A stretch of DNA of 64,000 nucleotides from Pseudomonadota bacterium (GTDB lineage: Bacteria; Pseudomonadota; Gammaproteobacteria; Steroidobacterales; JBCBZW01). The translations under genes and the position numbers were made by a program. Location: NCBI GenBank assembly GCA_039815145.1, contig JBCBZW010000008.1, positions 1-64,000 on the forward strand, read 5' to 3'. Of the stretch, positions 8,161 to 18,239 are shown in pieces. Below the pieces are notes generated by a model. The model had not been told where the DNA came from. It did not search any database and was given only the letters and a program-made list of their open reading frames with translations. Numbering within the stretch: position 1 is the first letter of the stretch; each line of letters opens with the position of its first letter.

Positions 8161-9163
8161 CGCTCGCCTGTGCGGGGGGCACCTCGAAGCTGTCGCGGAA
8201 GCGTTCCCAGGCGGCGCGCTGCTCAGGCGCCTGCGCCGGGGGCAGTTCCACCTTGAGCACAGCGTAGAGATCGCCCGGTGTCTTCGAGGGCAAGCCCTTG
8301 CCGCGCAGGCGCAGGCGCCGTCCGCCCTGAGACCCTTCAGGAATGCGCAGATCTATCGAGCCCGTCGGCGTCCGGACGGTCGCGGTTCCGCCCAGCGCGG
8401 CGACCCACGGCGCCACGGGCACATCGACATAGACGTCGCTGCCCTCGGTGCGCCATAGGGCGTGATCCCGGAACATCACTTCCAGCAGCAGATCGCCCGC
8501 CGGTCCACCGCCGAGGCCGGGCTGCCCCTGGCCTGCCAAACGAATTTGCTGACCTTCGCGGATGCCCTTCGGCACACGCACGCTCAGGGTACGCTCACCA
8601 CCGCCCGCCCCACCGCTGACGGTGATCTGGCGCGTGGTGCCGGCGTAGGCATCCTCGATATCGATCTGCACGCGCGCCTGCGTATCGTCGCCCCGACGGA
8701 TGTACTGCTGGCCACGCTCGAAGGGACCGCCCCCCGCCGCGCCGCCAAAGGGCCCGGCGCGCCCGCCCCCGAAACCGCGGCGGAATCCCCCCTGCGGGCC
8801 GGGCCCGGCACCCGCCTGGAAACCGCCGCCGCCGAACAGGGAGCGAAAGAAGTCGGAAAACTCCGCGCCGCCGGCACCGCCAGGGCCGGCCCCACCGCCG
8901 AACATCTGCTCCCAGCCGGGCGGCGGTCGAAACTCCTGTCCGGGACGGTAGTTGGGCCCCAGCGTGTCGTAGGCTTCGCGCTTTTGCGGATCCTTCAGGA
9001 CCTCGTAGGCCTCGCCGACCTCCTTGAAGCGTTTCTCCGCGTCGGGGTGGTCGCTCTTGTCCGGGTGGTATTTGCCCGCCAGCTTGCGGTACGCCTTCTT
9101 GATCTCGTCCGCGCTGGCATCGCGGGCAACGCCCATGATGGCGTAGTAGTCCTTGTACTGCAT
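8153..9163 (-). CDS. CbpA-like DnaJ-class co-chaperone
   Basis: J-domain protein that stimulates the Hsp70 DnaK ATPase; CbpA relatives also bind curved DNA. The 336 residues comprise a J domain (1-70) with the essential HPD at 33-35. A very glycine/phenylalanine-rich linker follows (about 90-150, with many GGG, GAG and FGG runs), then the two beta-rich client-binding domains and a C-terminal dimerisation segment. The zinc-finger CxxCxGxG repeats of true DnaJ are absent, which places it in the CbpA class. No cbpM modulator gene is adjacent; instead a DehI-like gene overlaps its end by 8 nt. It starts at ATG, 112 nt from the lysR-type gene end. Confidence 0.88.
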   Translation of the reverse strand: MQYKDYYAIMGVARDASADEIKKAYRKLAGKYHPDKSDHPDAEKRFKEVGEAYEVLKDPQKREAYDTLGPNYRPGQEFRPPPGWEQMFGGGAGPGGAGGAEFSDFFRSLFGGGGFQAGAGPGPQGGFRRGFGGGRAGPFGGAAGGGPFERGQQYIRRGDDTQARVQIDIEDAYAGTTRQITVSGGAGGGERTLSVRVPKGIREGQQIRLAGQGQPGLGGGPAGDLLLEVMFRDHALWRTEGSDVYVDVPVAPWVAALGGTATVRTPTGSIDLRIPEGSQGGRRLRLRGKGLPSKTPGDLYAVLKVELPPAQAPEQRAAWERFRDSFEVPPAQASDG

Positions 9164-9275
9164 GGGTGGCCCCTCGCGTGTTCTTGAGTGTCCCGGGTCG
9201 CCAAGCTAAGGCGGCGCCGCCTCGCGGGATACGAAACCAAAGATGTGCAGGAGATGGTGGTGCGCGTCCGTCATT

Positions 9276-10214
9276 TCAATGCCCGGGCCCTGCTTCTCCA
9301 TCGGCCACCGCGCCCTGCTCATCGAGGTTCGCGAACTGCTCGTGCATGAACTTCACGAACAACCGCGTGCGGGCGGAGAGATGGCGGTTGGGCGGGTACA
9401 GCAGGGTCAGCGCGATGGGCGCAGCGGCGTACTCCTTGAGCACCGCCCGCAGGCGGCCGTCCGCGAGTTCCTCGCTCGCCACGAAGGTCGGCAGCAGGGC
9501 CAGCCCCAGACCGGAGAGCGCCGCGTCGCGCAACACCTCGGCGTTGTTCGCGCAGAGCACGCCATTGACCCGAACATCCTCCCAGGACGCCCCCTCGCGG
9601 CGCAGGCGCCAGAGGTTGCCCGTGGGGAGGTTGCCGTAGTGCAGACAGGGCAGCGCGGACAATGCTGAGAGGCTCTGCGGCTCGCCATACTCGGCGATGA
9701 AGTCTGGCGAGGCGCAGATAACTCGCCTAACGGGAACGATCGCATGCTCGATCAATGATGGCAGTTCGCTCGGCTCAGCGATTCGCAGGGTCATGTCGAA
9801 GCCCTCAGCCACAGGGTCGACGAAGCGATCACTCAGCGACAGCTGCACCCGCACCTTGGGGTGGCGCCGCATGAACCGCACCAAGGCAGGGCCGAGGTAA
9901 CGAATACCGAAGGACATGGGCGCGTTAATGCGCATCTCACCCTGCGGCTCCTCGTGGTCGGCGCGCAGGGCTTGCTCAGCCTCGCTCAGGTCTGAGAGCA
10001 CCGACTTCACCCGCTCGTAGAAGGCCTGACCAGAGGGCGTCAGGGCCACCGCACGGGTGGTGCGGTTGAACAGATGCACCGCGAGCGCGTCCTCGAGGTT
10101 GATCACCGTGCGGTTCACCTGCGAACGCGATAACCCCAAGGCGCGCGCCGCCGCGGCGAAGTTGCCGTGTTCGACCACCGCCACGAACGCGCTCAGGGCA
10201 GAAAACTTGTCCAT
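9276..10214 (-). CDS. LysR-family transcriptional regulator
   Basis: A 312-residue DNA-binding regulator. The N-terminal winged helix-turn-helix (MDKFSALSAFVAVVEHGNFAAAARALGLSRSQVNRTVINLE, residues 1-60, seen as the typical LysR pattern) is followed by a linker and a LysR substrate-binding domain (about 90-295). The effector is not predictable. It is divergent from the pirin gene across a 140-nt intergenic region containing a GTCGC-N7-GCGAC dyad, so it probably controls the pirin gene and itself. LysR/pirin divergent pairs are common in proteobacteria. Confidence 0.92.
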   Translation of the reverse strand: MDKFSALSAFVAVVEHGNFAAAARALGLSRSQVNRTVINLEDALAVHLFNRTTRAVALTPSGQAFYERVKSVLSDLSEAEQALRADHEEPQGEMRINAPMSFGIRYLGPALVRFMRRHPKVRVQLSLSDRFVDPVAEGFDMTLRIAEPSELPSLIEHAIVPVRRVICASPDFIAEYGEPQSLSALSALPCLHYGNLPTGNLWRLRREGASWEDVRVNGVLCANNAEVLRDAALSGLGLALLPTFVASEELADGRLRAVLKEYAAAPIALTLLYPPNRHLSARTRLFVKFMHEQFANLDEQGAVADGEAGPGH

Positions 10215-10233
10215 GGCACCTCCGCGAGGGATT

Positions 10234-10250
10234 GTCGCAAATTACGCGAC
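10234..10250. promoter_or_regulatory. Dyad in the lysR/pirin intergenic region, candidate LysR operator
   Basis: The inverted repeat GTCGC-AAATTAC-GCGAC (arms 10234-10238 and 10246-10250) has an AT-rich centre. It lies 20 nt upstream of the LysR start and about 105 nt upstream of the pirin start. LysR sites are typically dyads with an AT-rich centre near the regulator's own promoter. Confidence 0.45.
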
Positions 10251-10354
10251 GGTGAGTGACCAGGGAGCGTCATTGTTCCAGGGATAAGCCTCCCCCATCT
10301 TGGGGTAGAGCGCGGCGATCATGGCCGGCGCCGTTGACGAGAGGAGAGAAAGAG

Positions 10355-11068
10355 ATGATGGACATTCGACGCTCCGAGGCCCGTGGCGGCGGCGACCACG
10401 GCTGGCTGCAGACTCAGCACAGTTTCTCCTTCGCGCACTACTACGACCCTAAGCACATGGGGTTCGGACCCTTGCGGGTGATCAACGAGGATCACATCGC
10501 CCCTGGCGCGGGCTTCCCCACCCACAGCCATCGGGATATGGAGATCATCACCTACGTGATCGAAGGCGCCCTCGAGCACAAGGACAGCCTCGGGTCGGGC
10601 TCGGTCATCCGCCCAGGCGACGTGCAGCGCATGACGGCGGGCACGGGCATATCGCACAGCGAGTTCAATCACTCGCAGGACGACGCCGTGCACATGCTGC
10701 AGATTTGGATCATGCCGGAGCGTCGGCGCCTTGCGCCGAGTTATGAGGAACGGCACTTCGCTCGCGAGGATCTGGCCGGCCGCCTGAAGTTGGTCGCCAG
10801 CCGCGAGGGGCGCGACGGCAGCGTGAGCCTTAACCAGGACGTTAACCTCTACGCGGGCAAGCTCGCGCAGGGCGACGCCGGATCGCTGGAGGTAGGGACA
10901 GATCGGCTGCTGTGGGTGCAGCTGGTGAGCGGCTCGGTGGAGATCAACGGCGAGGCCTTGCGCCCCGGTGATGGCGCTTCGCTGCGGGATGAGCACGTGC
11001 TCACCTACCGTGCTCTCGCCGAGCAGTCCGAACTGCTGGTCTTCGACATGGCGCCCTACGCAGACTAG
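10355..11068 (+). CDS. Pirin family protein (bicupin, YhhW-like)
   Basis: A cupin-fold protein; bacterial pirins such as YhhW show quercetin 2,3-dioxygenase activity in vitro, but physiological roles vary. The 237-residue product starts at the ATG at 10355 (or 10358), 7-8 nt after GAGGAGAG; the frame upstream of this is unlikely to be translated. The N-terminal cupin has the metal-binding pattern: THSHRDMEIITYV, then LEHKDSLG, then GTGISHSEFNHS, supplying the His and Glu ligands. The C-terminal cupin is the degenerate second half. Divergent from a LysR regulator that probably controls it. Confidence 0.9.
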   Translation: MMDIRRSEARGGGDHGWLQTQHSFSFAHYYDPKHMGFGPLRVINEDHIAPGAGFPTHSHRDMEIITYVIEGALEHKDSLGSGSVIRPGDVQRMTAGTGISHSEFNHSQDDAVHMLQIWIMPERRRLAPSYEERHFAREDLAGRLKLVASREGRDGSVSLNQDVNLYAGKLAQGDAGSLEVGTDRLLWVQLVSGSVEINGEALRPGDGASLRDEHVLTYRALAEQSELLVFDMAPYAD

Positions 11069-11079
11069 GGCGCGCGTGG

Positions 11080-11106
11080 AGGGTGACGATCTTGTGTCGG
11101 CACCCT
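11080..11106. terminator. Possible bidirectional hairpin between pirin and arsR-type genes
   Basis: AGGGTG and CACCCT arms with an additional inner CGA/TCG pairing lie in the 51-nt gap where the pirin and ArsR-type genes converge. There is no T-tract on either strand, so intrinsic termination would be weak. Confidence 0.3.
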
Positions 11107-11119
11107 GCTCCTCAGCGAA

Positions 11120-11479
11120 TCAGACGGGATGGCAAAGCGCAGGTGACGCCGCAGGGCTGTCCATCGCCTGCTTCACCGGTTGCCAGATCTGCTCTTCGCC
11201 ACCGCAGGCTTCCTGCATCAGGAAGGTCAGCAGCTTGCTCACCTCACCGAAGTGGGCGCGGTACACGATGCTGCGCCCCTTGCGCTCACGAGACACCAGG
11301 CCCGCCATCAGCAGCGCCTGGAGATGCGTGGACAAGGTGTTGGGCCGTGCGCCGACGCGCTGAGCGATCTCCCCGGCAGCCAGGCCGTCGCTGCCCGCGC
11401 TGATCAATAGGCGAAACACCGACAAGCGCGTCTGCTGGGCCAGCGCGGACAGGGCCGCGAGAGCTCGTTCCTCATTCAT
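11120..11479 (-). CDS. ArsR-family transcriptional regulator
   Basis: A small 119-residue winged-helix repressor. The family start MNEERALAALSALAQQTRLSVFRLL fixes translation at the ATG at 11479, with GGAAG just upstream; the open frame further upstream is non-coding. The helix-turn-helix is at AGEIAQRVGARPNTLSTHLQALLMAGLV and the wing at RERKGRSIVYRA. The ArsR-type ELCVCDL metal site is absent. Two cysteines near the C-terminus (EACGGEE and ALCHPV) could sense metal or redox state, but this is speculation. No arsenic or metal transport gene is adjacent. Confidence 0.9.
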   Translation of the reverse strand: MNEERALAALSALAQQTRLSVFRLLISAGSDGLAAGEIAQRVGARPNTLSTHLQALLMAGLVSRERKGRSIVYRAHFGEVSKLLTFLMQEACGGEEQIWQPVKQAMDSPAASPALCHPV

Positions 11480-11586
11480 AACTTCCGTCCATCTGTTCGA
11501 GTCAGTGGGAACTATGCGGCGCCGCCGACGCGCCCAACCCTCTGTTGGCACCATCTGGCGAGCGTGCAGGCGACGTTGCCGCCAAC

Positions 11587-11603
11587 GCGCACCCACGGTG
11601 CGC
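11587..11603. promoter_or_regulatory. Dyad upstream of the arsR-type gene
   Basis: A perfect 7-bp inverted repeat with a 3-bp centre (GCGCACC-CAC-GGTGCGC) lies about 110 nt upstream of the ArsR-type start, in the 246-nt gap before the DUF1289 gene. It could be an operator or an RNA hairpin. Nothing else was recognised in that gap apart from a CCCC/GGGG hairpin close to the DUF1289 stop. Confidence 0.35.
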
Positions 11604-11725
11604 CGCTACCTCAGAACGAAAGTAGTCCGCCGAGCCCTTACGGTTACACGGAGATCGAATCGATTTCGCGAGCGCGCAAGGAATGGCGCTTATGTCGCCG
11701 CCCCACGACGGGGGGAGTACTCAGT

Positions 11726-11926
11726 TCAAGCGTCGCGCTGGAGGCGCTTGGCGGCCCGGTCGACGATCTCTTGCCGCAGCGCATCGCTCGCCCGGCTCCA
11801 CACGGTGATTTCCTCCCCGCTGCGGCCGCAACCGAGGCAGATACCCGCCATGTCGAGCTCGCAGACCCCGATGCAGGGACTCTTCACTTGGGGAGACGCA
11901 GAGGTAGACGACGATGGGGAGTGCAT
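11726..11926 (-). CDS. DUF1289 domain protein (Cys-rich, Fe-S-type motif)
   Basis: A small protein of 66 residues from the ATG at 11926; a GTG at 11983 would add 19 residues. The domain is unmistakable: SPCIGVCELDMAGICLGCGRSGEEI followed by a W and a helical RQEIVDRAAKRL segment. It contains four cysteines in a CxxxC...CxxC pattern, consistent with metal or Fe-S binding. The function of the family is not established. No good Shine-Dalgarno sequence is visible for either start. It follows the acyl-CoA synthetase gene on the same strand. Confidence 0.85.
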   Translation of the reverse strand: MHSPSSSTSASPQVKSPCIGVCELDMAGICLGCGRSGEEITVWSRASDALRQEIVDRAAKRLQRDA

Positions 11927-12001
11927 GAGGGCCTGGGTGGGGGTGAGGTGACGGCGCCGGAGTATACGCCAAGCCCTCGGCACGTGGGCGAACCCGCTAC
12001 C

Positions 12002-13666
<1,665 letters not shown>

Positions 13667-13679
13667 CGACTCTCCCGCC

Positions 13680-14933
13680 TCACGTGCTTGCCTGGGCCGT
13701 CTCCTCCTGCGTCGGTGCCGCGCGCGCCACGCTCAGCGCACCCGCCACCAATGGACTCTGCACGAGGAGTGAGAAGACGACGACGCCGTAGACGATACAC
13801 TGCACCGTATACCAGCCTTCGAACTCCAAAGGCAACGAGAGCACCAGGGCCACGGACACGGCCCCCGGCGCACCACTCGCGACCAGTGCTGGCAGCTGGC
13901 GAAGGGGCAGCGGTTCGGCGCCGGGAAGCCAGCGGAACAGGGGTGTCAGCACCCCCATCACGAGCACCCGCGCGAGCGGCAGCAACAGGATGCCCACCAG
14001 CATCAGGCGCCAATGGTCCTCGAACATCTGCACGTGAATGGTGATACCGAGCAGGAGGAAGGTGAAGCTCGACGCCAGGCGTGACTTGTAGGCCCACACC
14101 CCGAGCAAGAGCTGCGGATCGGCGTTGTCGCGCCCCCGGCGCAGCACCGATCGCGTGCCAAGGCCCAGCACCAACAGGGACATCACCCCGGACACCATGA
14201 CCACCGACTCGGCGACCAGGTAGGTGATGTAGACAAGCACGAGGGTGACGACGGTGCGCCCGATCGCATCGCCCATGCGCGGTAACACGATGCGCGCGAC
14301 GCCGAGGCCCATCGCGCCCACGGCCAATCCGCCGACGCCCGTGAACAGCAGCGCGAGGGGTGCGTTACTCAAGGTGGCGGACTGCGCATCGACACCCACG
14401 GCGAGCAAGACGGAGAAGAGCACCACGGACATGGCGTCGCTGAAGTTACTCTCGCCCTCCACCAGCAGCCGCAAGCGCTGGGGCACATCTCCCTGGCCGA
14501 GGCGACCGATCACGGAGGTGGCGTCGGTACCGGCGAGGAGCACGCCCGCCATGGCCGCGGCCAGCCAACCGGCGCCCTCCAAACCGTCGGTAGTGACGTA
14601 GAACACTACGCCCACCACCGTCGCCACGGCGACCATGCCCGGACCCGCCATCAGCACCACGGCACCGATGTTCCGTCGCAGCAGCGCCGTGTCGAGGTGC
14701 AGGGCGCCCTCGAAGATCAGCACCGGCAGGAGCACGAAGATCACCACCTCGTGGAACTGGTTCCAGCGAATCCCCGTGTCGTGTCCCGCCGCCACCACGA
14801 TCTCCGAGCCGACGAAGCCGACCACCATGAGCACGACGTTTCGCCCCACCCCGATACGCTCGAGCAGAGGACTCAGCAGTAGCGCGATCGCCAGCAGCGA
14901 GAGCAACAGCAAAAGGGTATAGTCGATGCTCAC
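13680..14933 (-). CDS. Na+/H+ antiporter of the CPA1 (NhaP-like) family
   Basis: An inner-membrane monovalent cation/proton antiporter. The 417-residue product has about 12 hydrophobic segments. Acidic/polar signatures include [23 protein letters not shown] (the TD pair of the ion-binding site) and [15 protein letters not shown], characteristic of NhaP/CPA1 proteins. No C-terminal regulatory TrkA domain is attached. It is divergent from the nitrilase gene over only 51 nt that hold a strong 8-bp inverted repeat, so the two may share control. Confidence 0.88.
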   Translation of the reverse strand: MSIDYTLLLLLSLLAIALLLSPLLERIGVGRNVVLMVVGFVGSEIVVAAGHDTGIRWNQFHEVVIFVLLPVLIFEGALHLDTALLRRNIGAVVLMAGPGMVAVATVVGVVFYVTTDGLEGAGWLAAAMAGVLLAGTDATSVIGRLGQGDVPQRLRLLVEGESNFSDAMSVVLFSVLLAVGVDAQSATLSNAPLALLFTGVGGLAVGAMGLGVARIVLPRMGDAIGRTVVTLVLVYITYLVAESVVMVSGVMSLLVLGLGTRSVLRRGRDNADPQLLLGVWAYKSRLASSFTFLLLGITIHVQMFEDHWRLMLVGILLLPLARVLVMGVLTPLFRWLPGAEPLPLRQLPALVASGAPGAVSVALVLSLPLEFEGWYTVQCIVYGVVVFSLLVQSPLVAGALSVARAAPTQEETAQAST

Positions 14934-14945
14934 ATCTTGTCCTGC

Positions 14946-14965
14946 CGCTCAGTGCCCACTGAGCG
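14946..14965. promoter_or_regulatory. Perfect 8-bp inverted repeat between nhaP-like and nitrilase genes
   Basis: CGCTCAGT-GCCC-ACTGAGCG, arms 14946-14953 and 14958-14965. The divergent intergenic region is only 51 nt, so the dyad lies within 12-40 nt of both start codons. It could be an operator or a hairpin at the 5' end of either mRNA. Confidence 0.5.
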
Positions 14966-14984
14966 CAACGATTGAATCCATTGG

Positions 14985-15992
14985 GTGATCACCGTGACCG
15001 ATTCGGCTCTGCTCGACTCAATACCTGTAGCGATGGTGCAGGCCCCGCCGGTGTACCTCAATCTCGACGCCAGCACGCAACTCGCCGTCGACTACATCGA
15101 GCGCGCCGCCAGCCGCGGCGCCTGGCTCACGGCCTTCCCCGAAACCTGGCTGCCGGGCTACCCCGTCTGGCTCGACTACGCGCCGAACGCGAGCCTGTGG
15201 GACCACGCCCCCGCCAAGGCGCTCTTCGCCCACATGGTACGCGAGTGCCCGACCATCCCTGGCCCCCACATCGACCAACTGCATCAAGCGGCCAGCCGCG
15301 CCGGCACCCATGTGGTGATGGGCGTGCAGGAACGGGATGGAGCCACCCTCTATAACACCATCGTGTACCTGAACGCCGATGGCGTTACACGGAGAATCCA
15401 CCGCAAGCTCGTTCCCACCTACACGGAACGCCTGGTGTGGGGGCAGGGCGACGGCAGTACCTTGGGCGTGATGGAGACGGAACGGGGCAACGTCGGCGCC
15501 CTCGTCTGCTGGGAGCATTGGATGCCGCTCGCCCGGGCAGCCATGCACGCGCAGCGTGAGCGAGTGCACGTGGCGCAGTGGCCAGGCGTGAAGGAACTGC
15601 ACCAGTTGGCGAGCCGCCACTACGCCTTCGAGGGCCAGTGCCACGTGCTCGCGGTGGGCACGGTGCTGACCCGCGGCCAGGCGCTCGCCGGGTTCGACAG
15701 CTGCCCGCAGCGCGATCCGCAGGCACGCACCCTGCTCAGCGATATCCCTGGCGATGACGACACACTGCTACTGCCCGGCGCCAGCGCGGTGATCGCCCCC
15801 GACAGCAGCTACGTGTTGGCGCCCGCAGCGCCGCAGGACGATCTGCTCATGGCCGATCTCGATCTACGCCAGGGCGTCGAGGGCTGGATGACGCTCGACA
15901 CGGACGGCCACTACTCGCGGCCTGATGTCTTCGAACTCACGGTCAATCAGAAGGCGCTACGGAACGTGCGCTTTCAGGAGCCGCCGCCGTAG
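14985..15992 (+). CDS. Nitrilase (carbon-nitrogen hydrolase branch 1)
   Basis: Hydrolyses nitriles to carboxylic acid and ammonia; family members may accept other C-N substrates. The 335 residues contain the catalytic triad Glu53 (AFPETWLPG), Lys141 (RIHRKLVPT) and Cys175 (GALVCWEHW). The CWEHW context is the signature of true nitrilases rather than amidases. Start is GTG at 14985; a second GTG at 14994 or the ATG at 15033 are possible. The 3' end overlaps the 3' end of cysG by 50 nt on the opposite strand. Substrate unknown; the neighbouring antiporter gives no hint. Confidence 0.9.
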   Translation: MITVTDSALLDSIPVAMVQAPPVYLNLDASTQLAVDYIERAASRGAWLTAFPETWLPGYPVWLDYAPNASLWDHAPAKALFAHMVRECPTIPGPHIDQLHQAASRAGTHVVMGVQERDGATLYNTIVYLNADGVTRRIHRKLVPTYTERLVWGQGDGSTLGVMETERGNVGALVCWEHWMPLARAAMHAQRERVHVAQWPGVKELHQLASRHYAFEGQCHVLAVGTVLTRGQALAGFDSCPQRDPQARTLLSDIPGDDDTLLLPGASAVIAPDSSYVLAPAAPQDDLLMADLDLRQGVEGWMTLDTDGHYSRPDVFELTVNQKALRNVRFQEPPP

Positions 15993-17424
15993 AGGAGCGA
16001 TGCTGGGGAAAGGCGGGCTCCTGCGAACCCGTGGGCTCGTACCAGTTCAGGCGCGAGTGGAGCGTCACCACCGACCCCACGATCAGCAGCGCCGGGGACC
16101 GCGCCGCCGCCGCCTCCACCTTGGCCGCCAAATCCGCCAGCGTGCCCACATGGACCCGCTGGGCAGGGGTGGTGCCCTGCTCCACCAGCGCCGCGGGCGT
16201 GTGCGGTGGTCGCCCGTGGCGGATGAGTCCTTCGCACAGGGCACTCAGCCCCCCGAGACCCATGTAGAACACCAGGGTCTCATCGTGCGAGGCCGCCAGG
16301 CGCGCCCAATCGAGTTCGACGCTGCCCTCGGCTCGGTGGTGCGCCGTCCAGAAGCTCACGCCCTGGGCGTGGTCCCGATGCGTGAGGGGAATGCCGGCGT
16401 AGGCCCCACAGCCACTGGCCGCGGTGATGCCGGGCACCACCACGAAGGGAATACGCTCATCGACCAGCCCTTCGATCTCCTCGCCGCCGCGCCCGAAGAT
16501 GAAGGGATCACCGCCCTTCAGGCGCGCGACACGAAATCCCTCCTTGGCGTAGCGTACTAGCAACGCCGTTAGCTCACGCTGACCGATCGCATGATCGCCC
16601 TTGCGCTTGCCCACGTAGATCAAGCGCGCCTCGCGCCGGCACAGGCGCAGTACAGCCTCGGGCACGAGCCGGTCGTAGAGCACGATCTCCGCTTGCTGCA
16701 GCAGGCGCTGGGCGCGGAAGGTCAGCAGGTCCGGATCGCCGGGCCCTGCCCCGATGAGGTAGACCTCGCCCATGGCCGAGGTATCGCGAGCGTCAGGCGC
16801 CGCCATCGCGGCCACCAGCGCCTCCTCCGCCCGCTCCATCTGGCCCGACAGCGCCAGTTCCTTCACCGGCCCCTGCAACACGCGTTCGACGAAACGCCGC
16901 CGCGTGTCCACATCGGGAAAACGCGCCTTCATGGCGCCGCGAAAGCGGGCCATCAGCGCACCGAGACTCGCAAGCCCCGAGGGCAAGGCGGACTCCAGCA
17001 GCGCGCGCACCCAGCGCGCCAGCACCGGCGAGGTGCCCCCGGTGGAGATCGCAATGGTGATCGGCGAGCGGTCGACGATGGCGGGCAGGATGAAGCTGCA
17101 CAGCGCTGGCTGATCGGCCACGTTGACCGGGATGCCTCGCGCTTCACACGCAGCGTGAACAGATTCGTTGACGCTTTTGTCGTCGGTGGCGGCGATCACT
17201 AGCTTGGCGCCGTCGACATGGTGCTCAGCAAAGCGCTCGCCGACGTGCTCCCAGTCGTTGAGGGTCAGAGCCTCGGCCATCGCCTCGGACACCTCCGGCG
17301 CCACCACGCGAATGCGCGCACCCGCTTGCGCCACCAGTCGGGCCTTCGCCGCCGCCACCTCGCCCGCCCCCACGATCAATGCCTGGGCGCCCTGGAGCTT
17401 CAAAAAGACCGGCAGGTACTCCAT
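15943..17424 (-). CDS. cysG: Siroheme synthase CysG
   Basis: Trifunctional enzyme turning uroporphyrinogen III into siroheme, the cofactor of sulfite and nitrite reductases. The 493 residues combine an N-terminal NAD-dependent precorrin-2 dehydrogenase/ferrochelatase (Rossmann ALIVGAGEVAAAKARL; AISTGGTSPVLAR with the phosphorylatable Ser region) with a C-terminal SUMT methyltransferase. The SUMT half starts near 215 (VYLIGAGPGDPDLLT, YVGKRKGDH, RLKGGDPFIFGRGGEE). Length and domain order match E. coli CysG. It lies 12 nt downstream of xthA. The last 50 nt are shared antisense with the nitrilase 3' end. Confidence 0.96.
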   Translation of the reverse strand: MEYLPVFLKLQGAQALIVGAGEVAAAKARLVAQAGARIRVVAPEVSEAMAEALTLNDWEHVGERFAEHHVDGAKLVIAATDDKSVNESVHAACEARGIPVNVADQPALCSFILPAIVDRSPITIAISTGGTSPVLARWVRALLESALPSGLASLGALMARFRGAMKARFPDVDTRRRFVERVLQGPVKELALSGQMERAEEALVAAMAAPDARDTSAMGEVYLIGAGPGDPDLLTFRAQRLLQQAEIVLYDRLVPEAVLRLCRREARLIYVGKRKGDHAIGQRELTALLVRYAKEGFRVARLKGGDPFIFGRGGEEIEGLVDERIPFVVVPGITAASGCGAYAGIPLTHRDHAQGVSFWTAHHRAEGSVELDWARLAASHDETLVFYMGLGGLSALCEGLIRHGRPPHTPAALVEQGTTPAQRVHVGTLADLAAKVEAAAARSPALLIVGSVVTLHSRLNWYEPTGSQEPAFPQHRSSTAAAPESARSVAPSD

Positions 17425-17436
17425 CCGCGGGGACGC

Positions 17437-18213
17437 TCAGTCCAGGTCGATCCAGACCGGCGCGTGATCGGAAGCGGTCAGGCCGTTCTGCTTCTTGCGA
17501 AAATCACGATCGATCACGACGTCGCGCACACGCTCCATCGCCGGCGCCGTTGCCAGCAGCGTATCGATTCGCAAGCCCTGGCGCCGATGGAATGCCCCGC
17601 CGCGATAGTCCCACCAGGAGAACTCCTCACCGTCTGGCTTATGCATTCGATAAGTGTCCACGTGGCCGGTATCCAGCAACGCCTGAAAGCGCGCCCGCTC
17701 CGCATCCGTGTGGAAGATGCGCCCCGCGAACTGAGCTTCGTTCCAGCTGTCCTTCGGGGCTGGGCAGATGTTGAAGTCACCGCCGATCACCGCGGCCTGG
17801 GTGGGCGGGTGGTACTCGGCAAGGTAGTCGCGCAGGGAATCGAACCAGGCCAGCTTGCGGGGGAAGTCGTCGTGTTCCGTCGACTTGCCGTTGGGGCAGT
17901 ACACGGTGGTGTAGCGCACCCCCTGCACGTCGGCACTCACCAGGCGAGCGCCGAACTCCTCCTGGCCCGCCAGTCCCTCCGCCACCGGTTCGATCGGATG
18001 GCGCGAGAGGATCGCCACGCCGTTCCAGCTCTTCTGCCCGTGCACCAGAGCCTTGTAGCCCTCTGCTTCGAAGCTCAGGGCGGGAAACTGGTCCGGCGTC
18101 AGCTTCAGTTCCTGCAGGCCCACCACGTCCGGTTGCCGCTCGCGCAGCCACAGCAGGACAAACTCGAGGCGCGAACGCAGGCCGTTCACGTTCCAGGTCG
18201 CTATGCGCATCAC
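17437..18213 (-). CDS. xthA: Exodeoxyribonuclease III (AP endonuclease)
   Basis: Removes 3'-blocking groups and cleaves at abasic sites in base-excision repair. The 258-residue protein of the EEP fold has family motifs in order: MRIATWNVNGLRSR, GLQELKLTPDQFP (catalytic Glu), GWNGVAIL-type segment (KSWNGVAILSR), VIGGDFNICP, FSWWDYRG, LRIDTLLAT and ASDHAPVWIDLD (catalytic His near the C-terminus). It lies between the TetR gene and cysG on the same strand, with short gaps. Confidence 0.95.
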   Translation of the reverse strand: MMRIATWNVNGLRSRLEFVLLWLRERQPDVVGLQELKLTPDQFPALSFEAEGYKALVHGQKSWNGVAILSRHPIEPVAEGLAGQEEFGARLVSADVQGVRYTTVYCPNGKSTEHDDFPRKLAWFDSLRDYLAEYHPPTQAAVIGGDFNICPAPKDSWNEAQFAGRIFHTDAERARFQALLDTGHVDTYRMHKPDGEEFSWWDYRGGAFHRRQGLRIDTLLATAPAMERVRDVVIDRDFRKKQNGLTASDHAPVWIDLD

Positions 18214-18239
18214 ATCCCTGATATCAGTGTAGAAATCTG

